Shown: positions 53,311 through 63,652 of the stretch, one piece after another
How the letters are laid out: every line of letters begins with the position of its first letter
Numbering within the stretch: position 1 is the first letter of the stretch
Assembly: GCA_034401795.1 (NCBI GenBank)
Contig: CM067372.1
Location: 19,061,924 to 19,125,923 of the forward strand
Direction: 5' to 3'
DNA from: Chaetoderma sp. LZ-2023a
Lineage: Eukaryota; Mollusca; Caudofoveata; Chaetodermatida; Chaetodermatidae
DNA length: 64,000 nt
The notes under the pieces: model-generated
Databases searched by the model: none
What the model saw: only the letters and a program-made list of their open reading frames with translations
What the model was told of the DNA's origin: nothing
Program-made: the position numbers and the translations under genes

Positions 53311-54147
53311 GTTCTCATCTATTCTTAAAAAATAAATATCCTAGCTAAATTTAGAACTATTTTTTCTGAGAATAATCAGTATGCTTTCTTTTTTGTGAGC
53401 TAACAAAGTCCTGCACAATAAGTTAGGCCTATATGGTATACGGAATCAAGACCCAGTCTCAGATATGCTAAAAAATTTGGTCCATTTCATTGTCAATCGG
53501 GAGGTAGGCATGTCAGAGGTGATCGTGCATGCGCTGGTAGACTGCTTGATCTTTGTGAATATATTTCACTCTGAAATAGGCCTCTATAGGCCTAACTAAT
53601 TGTGTATGCACTTGCTCACAAACAAAACAGGAAGTTCGCTGATTATTCTGAGAAAAATCTGACAACGCTGTTGCTGCGTGAGTAAGAAATGATTGTCAAT
53701 AAAGTTACACAAAATATCTTCAGCAAGTCGTGCAACGTTGACTACACTGCTGATTATTTTGAGAAAAATTTGATTGAAAGTTGTTGCATCAATGATTTTT
53801 GGCCAAATTGTTATCAACTCCTTATCTAGTGACAATTGTATTATCAGCTGATTATATGGACATCAATTTAATGGAAATTTATTGTTGCTATAGCAACAGC
53901 AGCAGCAGTTTTCAGTATGTTCTCACCTTGGAAGCCAGCAGAAGAATGACTAGCGTTAGCATTATGAGAATGGTTTTATACAAACAATTGTCTCACCGGC
54001 GAACACAATAGTCTAAAATAATGGGGCCAACAAATATCTATCTAAAATGGCGGATACAGTTCCAGTTAGTTAGTGTCAATAAATTAACAAATACTGGTAG
54101 TCATAAATTTAGCTAGGATATGTATCTTTTAAGAATAGATGAGAACT
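53311..54147. mobile_element. TTAA-flanked transposon with ~45 bp terminal inverted repeats
   Basis: TTAA at 53307-53310 and 54148-54151. The left end AGTTCTCATCTATTCTTAAA...ATATCCTAGCTAAATTTA is mirrored at the right end with about three differences over 45 bp. It is 837 bp with no coding, so non-autonomous. Terminal bases differ from the CCCTT families, so a different transposase (for example Kolobok-like) is possible. Confidence 0.75.
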
Positions 54148-54151
54148 TTAA

Positions 54152-54520
54152 CCCTTTTTGCCAGTCAGTATAGACATTAGACTCAAATAATATGGCCTCT
54201 AATAATTGCAATGGATATGGAATCTGAGCATTCAACCTGCCGGATTAATGGACCTTTACATTTTTTAGCTATGCCCCGCCCATCTCTAGCTAATCTCCAC
54301 CCACACCTCGCTCGCGTTGGGATCGATCGATCTCTGAACATCCTGACTATCAATTTCCAGAAAACTACCCGTAAGCTGTTGACTATTTTGGAACTAATTT
54401 GACTCGGTGCTGTTGTAGCCATACAGCAACAGCGCCAAATCAAATTAGTTTAAAAAAATTCAACAGCATGTTTGTTAAATAGTAGACATACAGTTCGTAC
54501 AATGTGTCAGACTATTAAGA
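54152..54520. mobile_element. Likely TTAA MITE of the CAAATTAGTTTC family
   Basis: It starts CCCTTTTTGCCAGTCAG directly after the shared TTAA (54148-54151). It has a palindromic centre GGAACTAATTTGACTCGGTG...CAAATCAAATTAGTTT (54390-54455) and ends near a GAGTTAA at 54520. The outer ends match weakly. Confidence 0.4.
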
Positions 54521-55390
54521 GTTAAGGACGTGCCTATAGAATCATTTATGATGTAATGATTATGTCATCCTACACGCCGCTGAGTATGATGTCAGATCAT
54601 CGACGGATACTCTGAAAAGGTGAATTCCTCACCTAATAGACATGGCTCCAGCAATCGTGAGTTTACAACACTTGAGCACCTGCATATAGGGCTAGTATGA
54701 CAGATAAAAACAGCCAATCATGAGATGGTTGTATATACATATTTATTTTCAGAGCAATAAATAAAATATTCATCTGCAAATAATACTCAGTGAGCATTTT
54801 TTCAACCTAGAGAAGACCAGAAATTATAAACTTATTTATACTAAAAACATTATCGGCACTGTATCGTAAGCTTAAGCATGTACCTTCATTTGTTATCATT
54901 ATGCAGAACATGAGTAAACTTCCATTAGAATCTGTCCAGCAGAGGTTAAAGCTACCATAGAACATAACTAACACCAGCCTTCTAACTGCTATTACCCAAC
55001 AATCAATAATTTCAAGGGGATGATTACTCTTAACATGCTGAATATTTTGAAAACAATTTGACTGTCAAACTTTTCAAAATATTCAGCAGGTGGAGAGTTA
55101 TGTCCCTTGGACGAATTCAGAGGTCAGACAGTTATGGGCGTCTTGCAGCGCTGGTTAAAATGAACTGCACTTTCACTATGTTAATCTGTAAAGGGACACT
55201 CTTGCATTATGTTACAATGCAAAGGGAAACATATTTTATGGGTGTGTATTGATTATATTGACATCAGGATTCCAGGTTAATACTAGGATTCAACCCCCCC
55301 CCCAAATGACACACACACACACTGCAGTTTTGTTGGACTCTGACATGCCAGACAAGTATTGTTCTGTTATGCCTGAATGATAATTCTATT
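54521..55390. other. Intergenic, no gene seen
   Basis: AT-rich. A short palindrome AATATTTTGAAAACAATTTG / ...TTTTCAAAATATTCAGCAGG at 55040-55090 is another relic of the second palindromic MITE family. A short CA-repeat lies near 55309. Confidence 0.5.
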
Positions 55391-55394
55391 TTAA

Positions 55395-55625
55395 CCCTCT
55401 AACCCTCGAATTTGTTCAGGAAAAATGTCTATTTTCTCAGAAAATTTCCATCTTCAGATGAAGAGAAGAAAATTTTAGAAAGTTTACCACTAGAATGACT
55501 GGCTCGGTTATCGAGCCAGTAATTCCAGTGATAAATTTTCTAAACTAGTCTTCTCTTGGTCTGTAAATGGAAATTTCTCAAGACCACTGCAGAAGCCATC
55601 TTTGGCTGATATGAGTGTTAAAGGG
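55395..55625. mobile_element. Palindromic TTAA MITE
   Basis: TTAA 55391-55394; start CCCTCTAACCCTCG; perfect-looking core ATGACTGGCTCGGTTATCGA/GCCAGTAATTCCAGTG; right arm AGACCACTGCAGAAGCC, GGCTGATATGAGTGTTAAAG. Confidence 0.65.
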
Positions 55626-56400
55626 GTATAGTCAAATACACAGAACTAGCCTTGTCTTGTATTGTTACAACAAAACATTTGTTCTGAACATACAAACAAC
55701 ACACTTCTCCGTCGGTATGCAGTGATCATCAACAAATTTCCGAACATTCAACAAACGAATAACCAATCATCTGATGAGCATGTGAAGAAGTTGTCGCCCC
55801 TGTTGTCATCCCTTTTATGCAGCATCATGCAGACTATGTTCCAGCAAGACAACACCCATTCTCATTCATCTAGGGTCACTTATAATAGATAATTTGACTG
55901 GGCGCTGTTAGACAAATTAGTTTAAAAATATTCAACATAATTTCTTTTTTAAATTGTAAATTTATCAAAGACAAACAATTCGTACACTTTATACGTTTCA
56001 ATGTCCATGATGGAGCTAGGTAAATCATTTATTGTAACATCAGCCTACATTTGACGTAATTGATTGTGCTATCATATACTTGAGTGTCAGATCAGATCCC
56101 TTCATTGTTCCAAACAAATGATCTGTGTCCTTGCTCACCACACATGACTTTACAAAAAGTTTGGTACAAATGTTTTGTTGATATGGAACCAAATGGTGGT
56201 AGTAATTGTATTCCCTTTTAGGATAACTTTTAATTACAAGCAAAATTGTTTCCAAATTGTACACCAACCTTCTGGTTCCGTAGCAATTAACCGTTCAATA
56301 TCAGTGGGATAAGGGTTACCATTTTGCAGGTCAACAGAATAAATTTTGAAGACATCAAGTAAAGTGAAAAAATATTAGCCTGATCGGCAAAGAAACATTT
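55626..56400. other. Intergenic, no gene seen
   Basis: AT-rich sequence with a short GACTGGGCGCTGTTAGACAAATTAGTTT palindrome relic near 55890-55925. No gene is supported. Confidence 0.45.
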
Positions 56401-56404
56401 AGCA

Positions 56405-56825
56405 ATATATGTGACTATCTACAAGCAAGTAGTGCCTGCACGTGTAACTTAAAACTATTGGACGGACAATATAATGCCATAATACAGTTAATAAAGTCAG
56501 TTAAAGTCGGCTAAAAATATAACCTGAATAATGATTACCGGTTTCAAAACTATATAACAGATGCTACAAATTCCTTAACATGGACAAATTTAATTCTTTA
56601 GTATTCTTTTGTAATATAAAACATATATGTGACTATCTACAAGCAAGTAGTGCCTGCACGTGTAACTTAAAACTATTGGACGGACAATATAATGCCATAA
56701 TACAGTTAATAAAGTCAGTTAAAGTCGGCTAAAAATATAACCTGAATAATGATTAACGGTTTCAAAACTATATAACAGATGCTACAAATTCCTTAACATG
56801 GACAAACTTAATTCTCTTAAATTTG
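56405..56825 (+). repeat. Direct duplication, ~195 bp copies, 228 bp period
   Basis: ATATATGTGACTATCTACAA begins at 56405 and again at 56633. The copies are nearly identical through AACATGGACAAA-TTAATTCT. Confidence 0.92.
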
Positions 56826-56951
56826 TGAATTCATAATGGTTCACTTTTCTGTATAACCAGATGGACGTCGTCCCATGCGTCGAGACCTTTAGTAGTTTGT
56901 ATGCATATCACACATCATGTGTGGCAGTGCCATGAAATGATGATTTCTTAA

Positions 56952-57158
56952 CCCTTACCACTCTGACGTCAAAACTTTTAATTTTCGAATTAAAGTAAAA
57001 GATGAACTGGTGTTTATGTTTCAGCAAATTTGGTGGAAGATGGTACTGTCGTGGACAGCAACATTAACATCTTCCACCAAAATTGATGAAAAATGTACAC
57101 TAGTTTCATTGCTATTGACACCATAAAAGATAGACTATTGACATCAGTGTGCTAAGGG
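56952..57158. mobile_element. Palindromic TTAA MITE, third family
   Basis: TTAA at 56948-56951 and 57159-57162. Ends CCCTTACCACTCTGACGTCA and TGACATCAGTGTGCTAAGGG are inverted repeats. Centre TTTGGTGGAAGATG...CATCTTCCACCAAA. Same ends and target as the other families, with a different interior. Confidence 0.75.
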
Positions 57159-57528
57159 TTAAGACAGTATACCCACTTGATGAATCACATGTTCAAACCA
57201 CGTAAAAGTATGGAAAATCTTTTTAAATCTTTTTAATTGTGGTGCAAACTGAATGGAATGATGATATAGAAGAAATCTGTAATGGTTCATTGGGAGCATA
57301 CATTTAAGAATTTTAACATTTACATAATTATTGTTGCAAAATAAGTCCAAAACCGGCAAACATATAAGTTGTACAATTGCCAATGTACATGAAAGTGGTT
57401 GAAAGTGGTTGAATTTGTTGAAAGTAATTTGTCTTAGAATGTTACCATCAGACTATGCAGGAGAATAGTTCTGCCATCATACAAGGAATTGGTTGTAAAA
57501 AGTGTGTCAGTGTGATTGAAATACTTAA

Positions 57529-57753
57529 CCCTTTAACACTCATATCAGCCAAAAACAGCTTCTGCAGTGGTCTTGAGAAATGTCCATTTGCAGACCAAGA
57601 GAAGACTATTTTGGAAAATTTACCACTGGAATGACTGGCTCGATAACCGAGCCAGTCATTCCAGTGGTAAATTTTCAAAAAGTCTCTTGGTCAACAAATG
57701 GCCTTTTTATATGAGAAATTTGAAATTAAAAAAAGAATTTGAGGGTTAAAGGG
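57529..57753. mobile_element. Palindromic TTAA MITE
   Basis: TTAA at 57525-57528 and 57754-57757. CCCTTTAACACTCATATCAG start and GAGGGTTAAAGGG end. The core TTTACCACTGGAATGACTGG / CGATAACCG / CCAGTCATTCCAGTGGTAAA is perfectly self-complementary. Confidence 0.75.
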
Positions 57754-57757
57754 TTAA

Positions 57758-58232
57758 TCTAGCACAGCTTGAAGAAATTGTGAAATTAATGATATATCTG
57801 AATGCTCTACACCTAACGAGACTGGAAGCTTACACTCTAGGGTACCTCCAGCAAAATTTGGCTAAAATTGACCAGATAATTTAGTAGCAGTCTTTTCAAT
57901 GATTTACTAAACAAATCTAACAACAGTGATGATTCAATATTATCATGGTTAAGAAACAAAGAGGAAAAACAAAAATGGCTCACCGTTCCTCCTTAGTGTT
58001 GATAAACAGAATAGCACAGATCCAATTCATTTGTTAAAATAAATAGAATGTTTCCTTTTGTTGCAATATGTTAAGTCAATGATCTAATATAAAACAAGCT
58101 GCTAACGTTGATCTTTGTACAAATCCGGCATAACCTCATTGACCTGTGACCTTGACCAGTTAGTCAAATGAACCATTGATCTTCATGTGCGAAGTATCAG
58201 AATGATTGTACAAGGATATTGAGTAGAAACTA
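57758..58232. other. Intergenic, no gene seen
   Basis: AT-rich sequence ending in CCTGTGACCTTGACC just before the 96 bp array; no gene. Confidence 0.5.
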
Positions 58233-60248
58233 ATCTGTGTACCTATGTTCAACATGACCTTGATGGACTGACTTGCCCAGGTTACAAAGTGTCCTAAAGT
58301 GAATGCACACATCAAACACATCGCCATCATCTGTGTACCTATGTTCAACATGACCTTGATGGACTGACTTGCCCAGGTTACAAAGTGTCCTAAAGTGAAT
58401 GCACACATCAAACACATCGCCATCATCTGTGTACCTATGTTCAACATGACCTTGATGGACTGACTTGCCCAGGTTACAAAGTGTCCTAAAGTGAATGCAC
58501 ACATCAAACACATCGCCATCATCTGTGTACCTATGTTCAACATGACCTTGATGGACTGACTTGCCCAGGTTACAAAGTGTCCTAAAGTGAATGCACACAT
58601 CAAACACATCGCCATCATCTGTGTACCTATGTTCAGCATGACCTTGATGGACTGACTTGCCCAGGTTACAAAGTGTCCTAAAGTGAATGCACACATCAAA
58701 CACATCGCCATCATCTGTGTACCTATGTTCAACATGACCTTGATGGACTGACTTGCCCAGGTTACAAAGTGTCCTAAAGTGAATGCAAACATCAAACACA
58801 TCGCCATCATCTGTGTACCTATGTTCAGCATGACCTTGATGGACTGACTTGCCCAGGTTACAAAGTGTCCTAAAGTGAATGCAAACATCAAACACATCGC
58901 CATCATCTGTGTACCTATGTTCAACATGACCTTGATGGACTGACTTGCCCAGGTTACAAAGTGTCCTAAAGTGAATGCAAACATCAAACACATCGCCATC
59001 ATCTGTGTACCTATGTTCAGCATGACCTTGATGGACTGACTTGCCCAGGTTACAAAGTGTCCTAAAGTGAATGCAAACATCAAACACATCGCCATCATCT
59101 GTGTACCTATGTTCAGCATGACCTTGATGGACTGACTTGCCCAGGTTACAAAGTGTCCTAAAGTGAATGCAAACATCAAACACATCGCCATCATCTGTGT
59201 ACCTATGTTCAGCATGACCTTGATGGACTGACTTGCCCAGGTTACAAAGTGTCCTAAAGTGAATGCAAACATCAAACACATCGCCATCATCTGTGTACCT
59301 ATGTTCAGCATGACCTTGATGGACTGACTTGCCCAGGTTACAAAGTGTCCTAAAGTGAATGCAAACATCAAACACATCGCCATCATCTGTGTACCTATGT
59401 TCAACATGACCTTGATGGACTGACTTGCCCAGGTTACAAAGTGTCCTAAAGTGAATGCAAACATCAAACACATCGCCATCATCTGTGTACCTATGTTCAA
59501 CATGACCTTGATGGACTGACTTGCCCAGGTTACAAAGTGTCCTAAAGTGAATGCAAACATCAAACACATCGCCATCATCTGTGTACCTATGTTCAGCATG
59601 ACCTTGATGGACTGACTTGCCCAGGTTACAAAGTGTCCTAAAGTGAATGCAAACATCAAACACATCGCCATCATCTGTGTACCTATGTTCAGCATGACCT
59701 TGATGGACTGACTTGCCCAGGTTACAAAGTGTCCTAAAGTGAATGCACACATCAAACACATCGCCATCATCTGTGTACCTATGTTCAACATGACCTTGAT
59801 GGACTGACTTGCCCAGGTTACAAAGTGTCCTAAAGTGAATGCACACATCAAACACATCGCCATCATCTGTGTACCTATGTTCAGCATGACCTTGATGGAC
59901 TGACTTGCCCAGGTTACAAAGTGCCCTAAAGTGAATGCACACATCAAACACATCGCCATCATCTGTGTACCTATGTTCAGCATGACCTTGATGGACTGAC
60001 TTGCCCAGGTTACAAAGTGTCCTAAAGTGAATGCACACATCAAACACATCGCCATCATCTGTGTACCTATGTTCAGCATGACCTTGATGGACTGACTTGC
60101 CCAGGTTACAAAGTGTCCTAAAGTGAATGCACACATCAAACACATCGCCATCATCTGTGTACCTATGTTCAACATGACCTTGATGGACTGACTTGCCCAG
60201 GTTACAAAGTGTCCTAAAGTGAATGCACACATCAAACACATCGCCATC
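58233..60248 (+). repeat. 96 bp minisatellite, 21 copies
   Basis: ATCTGTGTACCTATGTTC starts each unit at exactly 96 bp spacing. Copies vary almost only at two sites: TTCAACATG/TTCAGCATG and GCACACATC/GCAAACATC. The GCAAAC form fills the middle units and GCACAC both flanks. Because 96 is a multiple of three, two - strand frames stay open across the whole array (about 680-695 codons). There is no independent sign of coding. Confidence 0.95.
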
Positions 60249-60271
60249 AGTTCTTTGAACAGTCAGCAATT

Positions 60272-60435
60272 AACCGTTTATCACTTAATTTTCTCTTTGC
60301 AGACCAAGAAGAGTATTTTTGAAAATTTACCACTGGAATGACTGGACTCGGTTATCCAGCTAGTCATTCCAGAGGTAAATTTTCAAAAATAACCTCTATC
60401 TGCAAATGGAAATATCCCAAAACCACAGCTGGGTC
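60272..60435. mobile_element. Palindromic MITE, partly degraded
   Basis: TTTGCAGACCAAGAAGAGTA, core CCACTGGAATGACTGGACTC and CTAGTCATTCCAGAGG, then the mirrored arm; ends weak. Confidence 0.55.
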
Positions 60436-60606
60436 CTAAACATGGCACTGCCTAGCACTACAGAGCGTATCTCAGGGCTTAATGAATGCCTGAATCACCC
60501 ACTCTTCATAGCTTTCTGATGCACACAAAATATTCGTCATCCTGAGTGGAATACCAAATAATCGAACTGTCATTTGCACACATCAAGCCCACATTCAAAG
60601 CCCCTT
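60436..60606. other. Spacer, nothing seen
   Basis: Short unique sequence between a MITE and a minisatellite. Confidence 0.4.
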
Positions 60607-60933
60607 TGTTTAACTCTCACAAGGTGATATGTTTAACTCTCACAAGGTGATATGTTTAACTCTCACAAGGTGATATGTTTAACTCTCACAAGGTGATATG
60701 TTTAACTCTCACAAGGTGATATGTTTAACTCTCACAAGGTGATATGTTTAACTCTCACAAGGTGATATGTTTAACTCTCACAAGGTGATATGTTTAACTC
60801 TCACAAGGTGATATGTTTAACTCTCACAAGGTGATATGTTTAACTCTCACAAGGTGATATGTTTAACTCTCACAAGGTGATATGTTTAACTCTCACAAGG
60901 TGATATGTTTAACTCTCACAAGGTGATATGTTT
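60607..60933 (+). repeat. 23 bp minisatellite, ~14 copies
   Basis: TGTTTAACTCTCACAAGG plus TGATA repeats every 23 bp without visible variation. Confidence 0.96.
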
Positions 60934-60952
60934 AAATATCAGTCGGCATTAA

Positions 60953-61185
60953 ACCATTTAATGATCAAATTTGGTCAAGAAAATTTTAATATTTTCTTAT
61001 TGAATGTCCATTTACAAGCCAAGAGAATACAGCTTTTGAAACTTTATCACTGGAATAACTGGCTCGGTTATCGAGCCAGTCATTCCAGTGGTAAATATTC
61101 AAAAATTGTATTCTCTTGGCCTGTAAATGGCCATTCCATAAGACCATAGCAGAGGCCGGTTTTGGCCGGTATGGCCATTAACGGG
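60953..61185. mobile_element. Palindromic TTAA MITE
   Basis: TTAA at 60949-60952 and 61186-61189. Core ATCACTGGAATAACTGGCTC / GGTTATCG / GAGCCAGTCATTCCAGTGG with long mirrored arms (AAGAGAATACAGCTTTTGAA / TTCAAAAATTGTATTCTCTT). Confidence 0.7.
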
Positions 61186-61424
61186 TTAATCAAGAATGCA
61201 TTGGAAACCAGCAGAAACAGCAGTACATTAAGCTATTCAAAAACACTAGAGGATAAGAGAGATTCTGTAACAAAAATAAAACCCATGCACTCATAGATGT
61301 CTCTAACACACATGGGCACACGATAATGTAAATGCAAAAAATATATTATTTACCTGATTATACAATTTGAAACTATCCCTGAATAGACAAATGACATAGA
61401 AAGGGACATATTCTACTAAAGTTT

Positions 61425-61770
61425 GCACTCACATTTCATACCTGGATATAGGCTTATCTCTATGGCATAATTTACACTCACATTTCACACCTGGCTTATC
61501 TCTATGGCATAATTTGCACTCACATTTTACACCTGGCTTATCTCTATGGCATAATTTGCACTCACATTTCACACCTGGCTTATCTCTATGCCATAATTTA
61601 CACTCACATTTCACACCTGGCTTATCTCTATGGCATAATTTACACTCACATTTCACACCTGGCTTATCTCTATGGCATAATTTGCACTCACATTTCACAC
61701 CTGGCTTATCTCTATGGCATAATTTGCACTCACATTTCACACCTGGCTTATCTCTATGGCATAATTTACA
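61425..61770 (+). repeat. 42 bp minisatellite, ~8 copies
   Basis: ATAATTTGCACTCACATTTC...CTATGGC repeats every 42 bp. On the - strand this reads in frame as CKLCHRDKPGVKCE repeated. No other coding evidence. Confidence 0.94.
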
Positions 61771-61788
61771 GCACAGCATGGCATTTAA

Positions 61789-61996
61789 TTGTTTAACACT
61801 CATATCAGCCAAAAACAGCTTCTGCAGTGGGTCTTGAGAAACGCCCATTTGCAGACCAAATTTTACCATTGGAATGACTGGCTCGATAACCGAGCCAGTC
61901 ACACCAGTGGTAACATTTTCCAAAATGTCTTCTTTTGGTCTACAAATGGATATTTTCTGAGAAAATATTTTTAAAACAAAGTTGAGAGTTAAAGGG
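61789..61996. mobile_element. Palindromic TTAA MITE
   Basis: TTAA at 61785-61788 and 61997-62000. ACACTCATATCAGCC start; core ATGACTGGCTCGATAACCGA/GCCAGTCA; right end GAGAGTTAAAGGG. Confidence 0.65.
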
Positions 61997-62000
61997 TTAA

Positions 62001-62467
62001 GAGCCACGGGCTGCCCATTCATCAGTACAATGGAAATGACTACAGATAATGGCGACCATCAACTAGCTATGATCTGACAGATGTATATGCCAAATTGGAC
62101 CAACCAACAACGGGATATATAATTGATATCAGCAAGATACAAACGGATAGAGCCAGAGAAATGGAGGGATCTGATCTGTCACTTAATCATTCTGTTGAAT
62201 ATTTTGAAACTAATTTGACTGATATGGAGCAACAGCCCTCAGTCAAATTAGTTACAGCTTAACTGTATAGTTATCATGAAATTTGGATTCTGGGAAGTCA
62301 GGCTTCAACGTGTTAAAATCGATTCTAACACACCTACAAAGTGAGCGGAGCTGCAAAGCTAGAAATTGGCATCGCATAGATAGAAATGGACCTCTTACTT
62401 TATATAGCTAGAAACAGACAAAGTAAGAATTGATTCAAATAATATTGCTTAAAGTTCTCGTGTTCCA
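62001..62467. other. Intergenic with a second-family palindrome relic
   Basis: At 62192-62262 the word GAATATTTTGAAACTAATTT pairs with TCAGTCAAATTAGTTAC, as in the MITE at 40940-41125. No gene. Confidence 0.5.
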
Positions 62468-62818
62468 TTAAATATAGACCCTTTTACACGAGATAGGAGA
62501 TGCCTGCTGATTTATGTTCAATTTACCCAGCAACCTATGCTACCCAGCATGCAACATTACCCAGCGTCCAATTTCCTGGCTTCCATAACGGGAGCACAAA
62601 TGATTATTTGCACGGGCAGGCGGGTTGGTTTTGTTTGAGAAATCCTGGCCCATACAGACCATACAGACAATAGACTAAACGAATATGGCGTCAAATAGTT
62701 ACAACGATAATGGAGTCAGAGTACTGCATGCTGGGTAGCATTACACGCCGGGTAGCAGAGCATGCTGGGTAACTTGATCAGGCATCTCATATCTCATGCA
62801 AGTGTCTACATTTAATGG
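62468..62818. mobile_element. ~350 bp MITE with CTACCCAGCATGC subterminal motifs
   Basis: The left half contains GAGATAGGAGATGCCTG, TTACCCAGCA, GCTACCCAGCATGC and TTACCCAGCG. The right half has the inverse: GCATGCTGGGTAGCA, CGCCGGGTAGCA, GCATGCTGGGTAAC, then CAGGCATCTCATATCTCATG. No transposase is present. The superfamily cannot be assigned because the exact ends and target duplication are unclear. Confidence 0.6.
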
Positions 62819-63064
62819 GACATGAGAGCTTTACGAACTAACATTCTCCTTAAAAATAAATTACTCAAATGTTTTAACCTATTTCAGTCAGGGACTGATC
62901 TAACCATTAGTCCATTGCTAATAACATTAAGATCTGACTAATAAAAAGTAGGATTGGCTAAAGCATTGGCTAGTGATTAAAATCATTAAAACAAGCATTC
63001 TGTAAGTATTGCTTTGTAATACATGTCCCCTATCTGGTGATATAAATCTTTAGAGGTTGACAGT
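62819..63064. other. Intergenic, nothing seen
   Basis: Short AT-rich unique sequence. Confidence 0.4.
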
Positions 63065-63379
63065 CAAAAACTCTGTTAAAAATTGACAAAAGCAGCTGAA
63101 ACTCGAACGTGATCTGTAACTTCTCATAACAAAGCAATAAACCAAGCTGCAGTTATATATGGTGAAGGAGAAGGAAAAGGTCTTGAAAGCTGATATGTTT
63201 GTATTTCATAAGTCAAAAGTGGACATAACATCATCAAAAATTGACTCAAACGCCTGAAACGCGAACCTGCTCTGTAATTTCTCATAACAAAGCAATGTAC
63301 CAATTCTCAGTTGAATATCTCGAAGGGCTGCGAAAAAAATTGTGGAAAACTAATATTTTTTGTATTTCATAAGTCGAAA
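63065..63379 (+). repeat. Two diverged tandem units of ~175 bp
   Basis: AAAAATTGACAAAAGCAGCTGAAACTCGAACNTGNTCTGTAAC-type and CATAACAAAGCAAT...TTTGTATTTCATAAGTC-type words occur in the same order in 63065-63235 and 63236-63379. A third, partial copy seems to follow the G-run (AAACCTGCTCTATAATGCCC). Confidence 0.65.
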
Positions 63380-63401
63380 GGGGGGGGGGGGGGGGGGGGG
63401 G
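63380..63401 (+). repeat. Poly-G tract
   Basis: Twenty-two consecutive G. Such runs are error-prone in assemblies. Confidence 0.9.
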
Positions 63402-63459
63402 AATTTACGAAAATGTTTGAAACTAAAACCTGCTCTATAATGCCCTATAATAAAGGCGA

Positions 63460-63652
63460 GATTAAGTCTTTTTTTCACTCTGGTGCTGAGGGGCCTTTTC
63501 GTTTTGCCTATATATGTGCCCTCACATTGATCACACTCAATCTTGTAGATGACCCCAGAGTGTTCATCTGTGGTGAGCTTGCATTTAGGAGTGACAATTT
63601 GCAATCTCGAGGTGTTAACACGCTTGTGGTATGTTTTACCCAATTTACTCAA
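63460..63652 (-). mobile_element. Penelope-like element fragment, GIY-YIG endonuclease
   Basis: The - strand frame reads SRLQIVTPKCKLTTDEHSGV then IYKIECDQCEGTYIGKTKRP then LSTRVKKRLNL. The spacing V-I-Y-x-I-x-C-x2-C-x3-Y-I-G-x-T-x-R-x-L-x-x-R is that of the GIY-YIG domain of Penelope-like elements, including the CxxC insert. Only the start of the domain is present and no reverse transcriptase is seen, so it is a fragment. Confidence 0.75.

Noticed and set aside
53640-53800. Repeated GCTGATTATT-TGAGAAAAAT words as a separate tandem element
   Set aside because: They lie inside the TTAA element at 53311-54147 and are best treated as its interior.
55662-55892. 76-codon + strand frame ending TMFQQDNTHSHSSRVTYNR, resembling a mariner-type QDN-H motif
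   Set aside because: The QQDN-H word is suggestive of a Tc1/mariner transposase, but the surrounding residues do not support one and the stretch is too short to call.
58160-60269. Two overlapping - strand open frames of 679 and 695 codons
   Set aside because: They are created by a 96 bp repeat whose length is divisible by three. There is no domain, signal or splice context, and both frames are equally open.
61429-62022. 197-codon - strand frame with CKLCHRDKPGVKCE repeats
   Set aside because: It starts inside a MITE and runs through a 42 bp minisatellite, with no other coding evidence.
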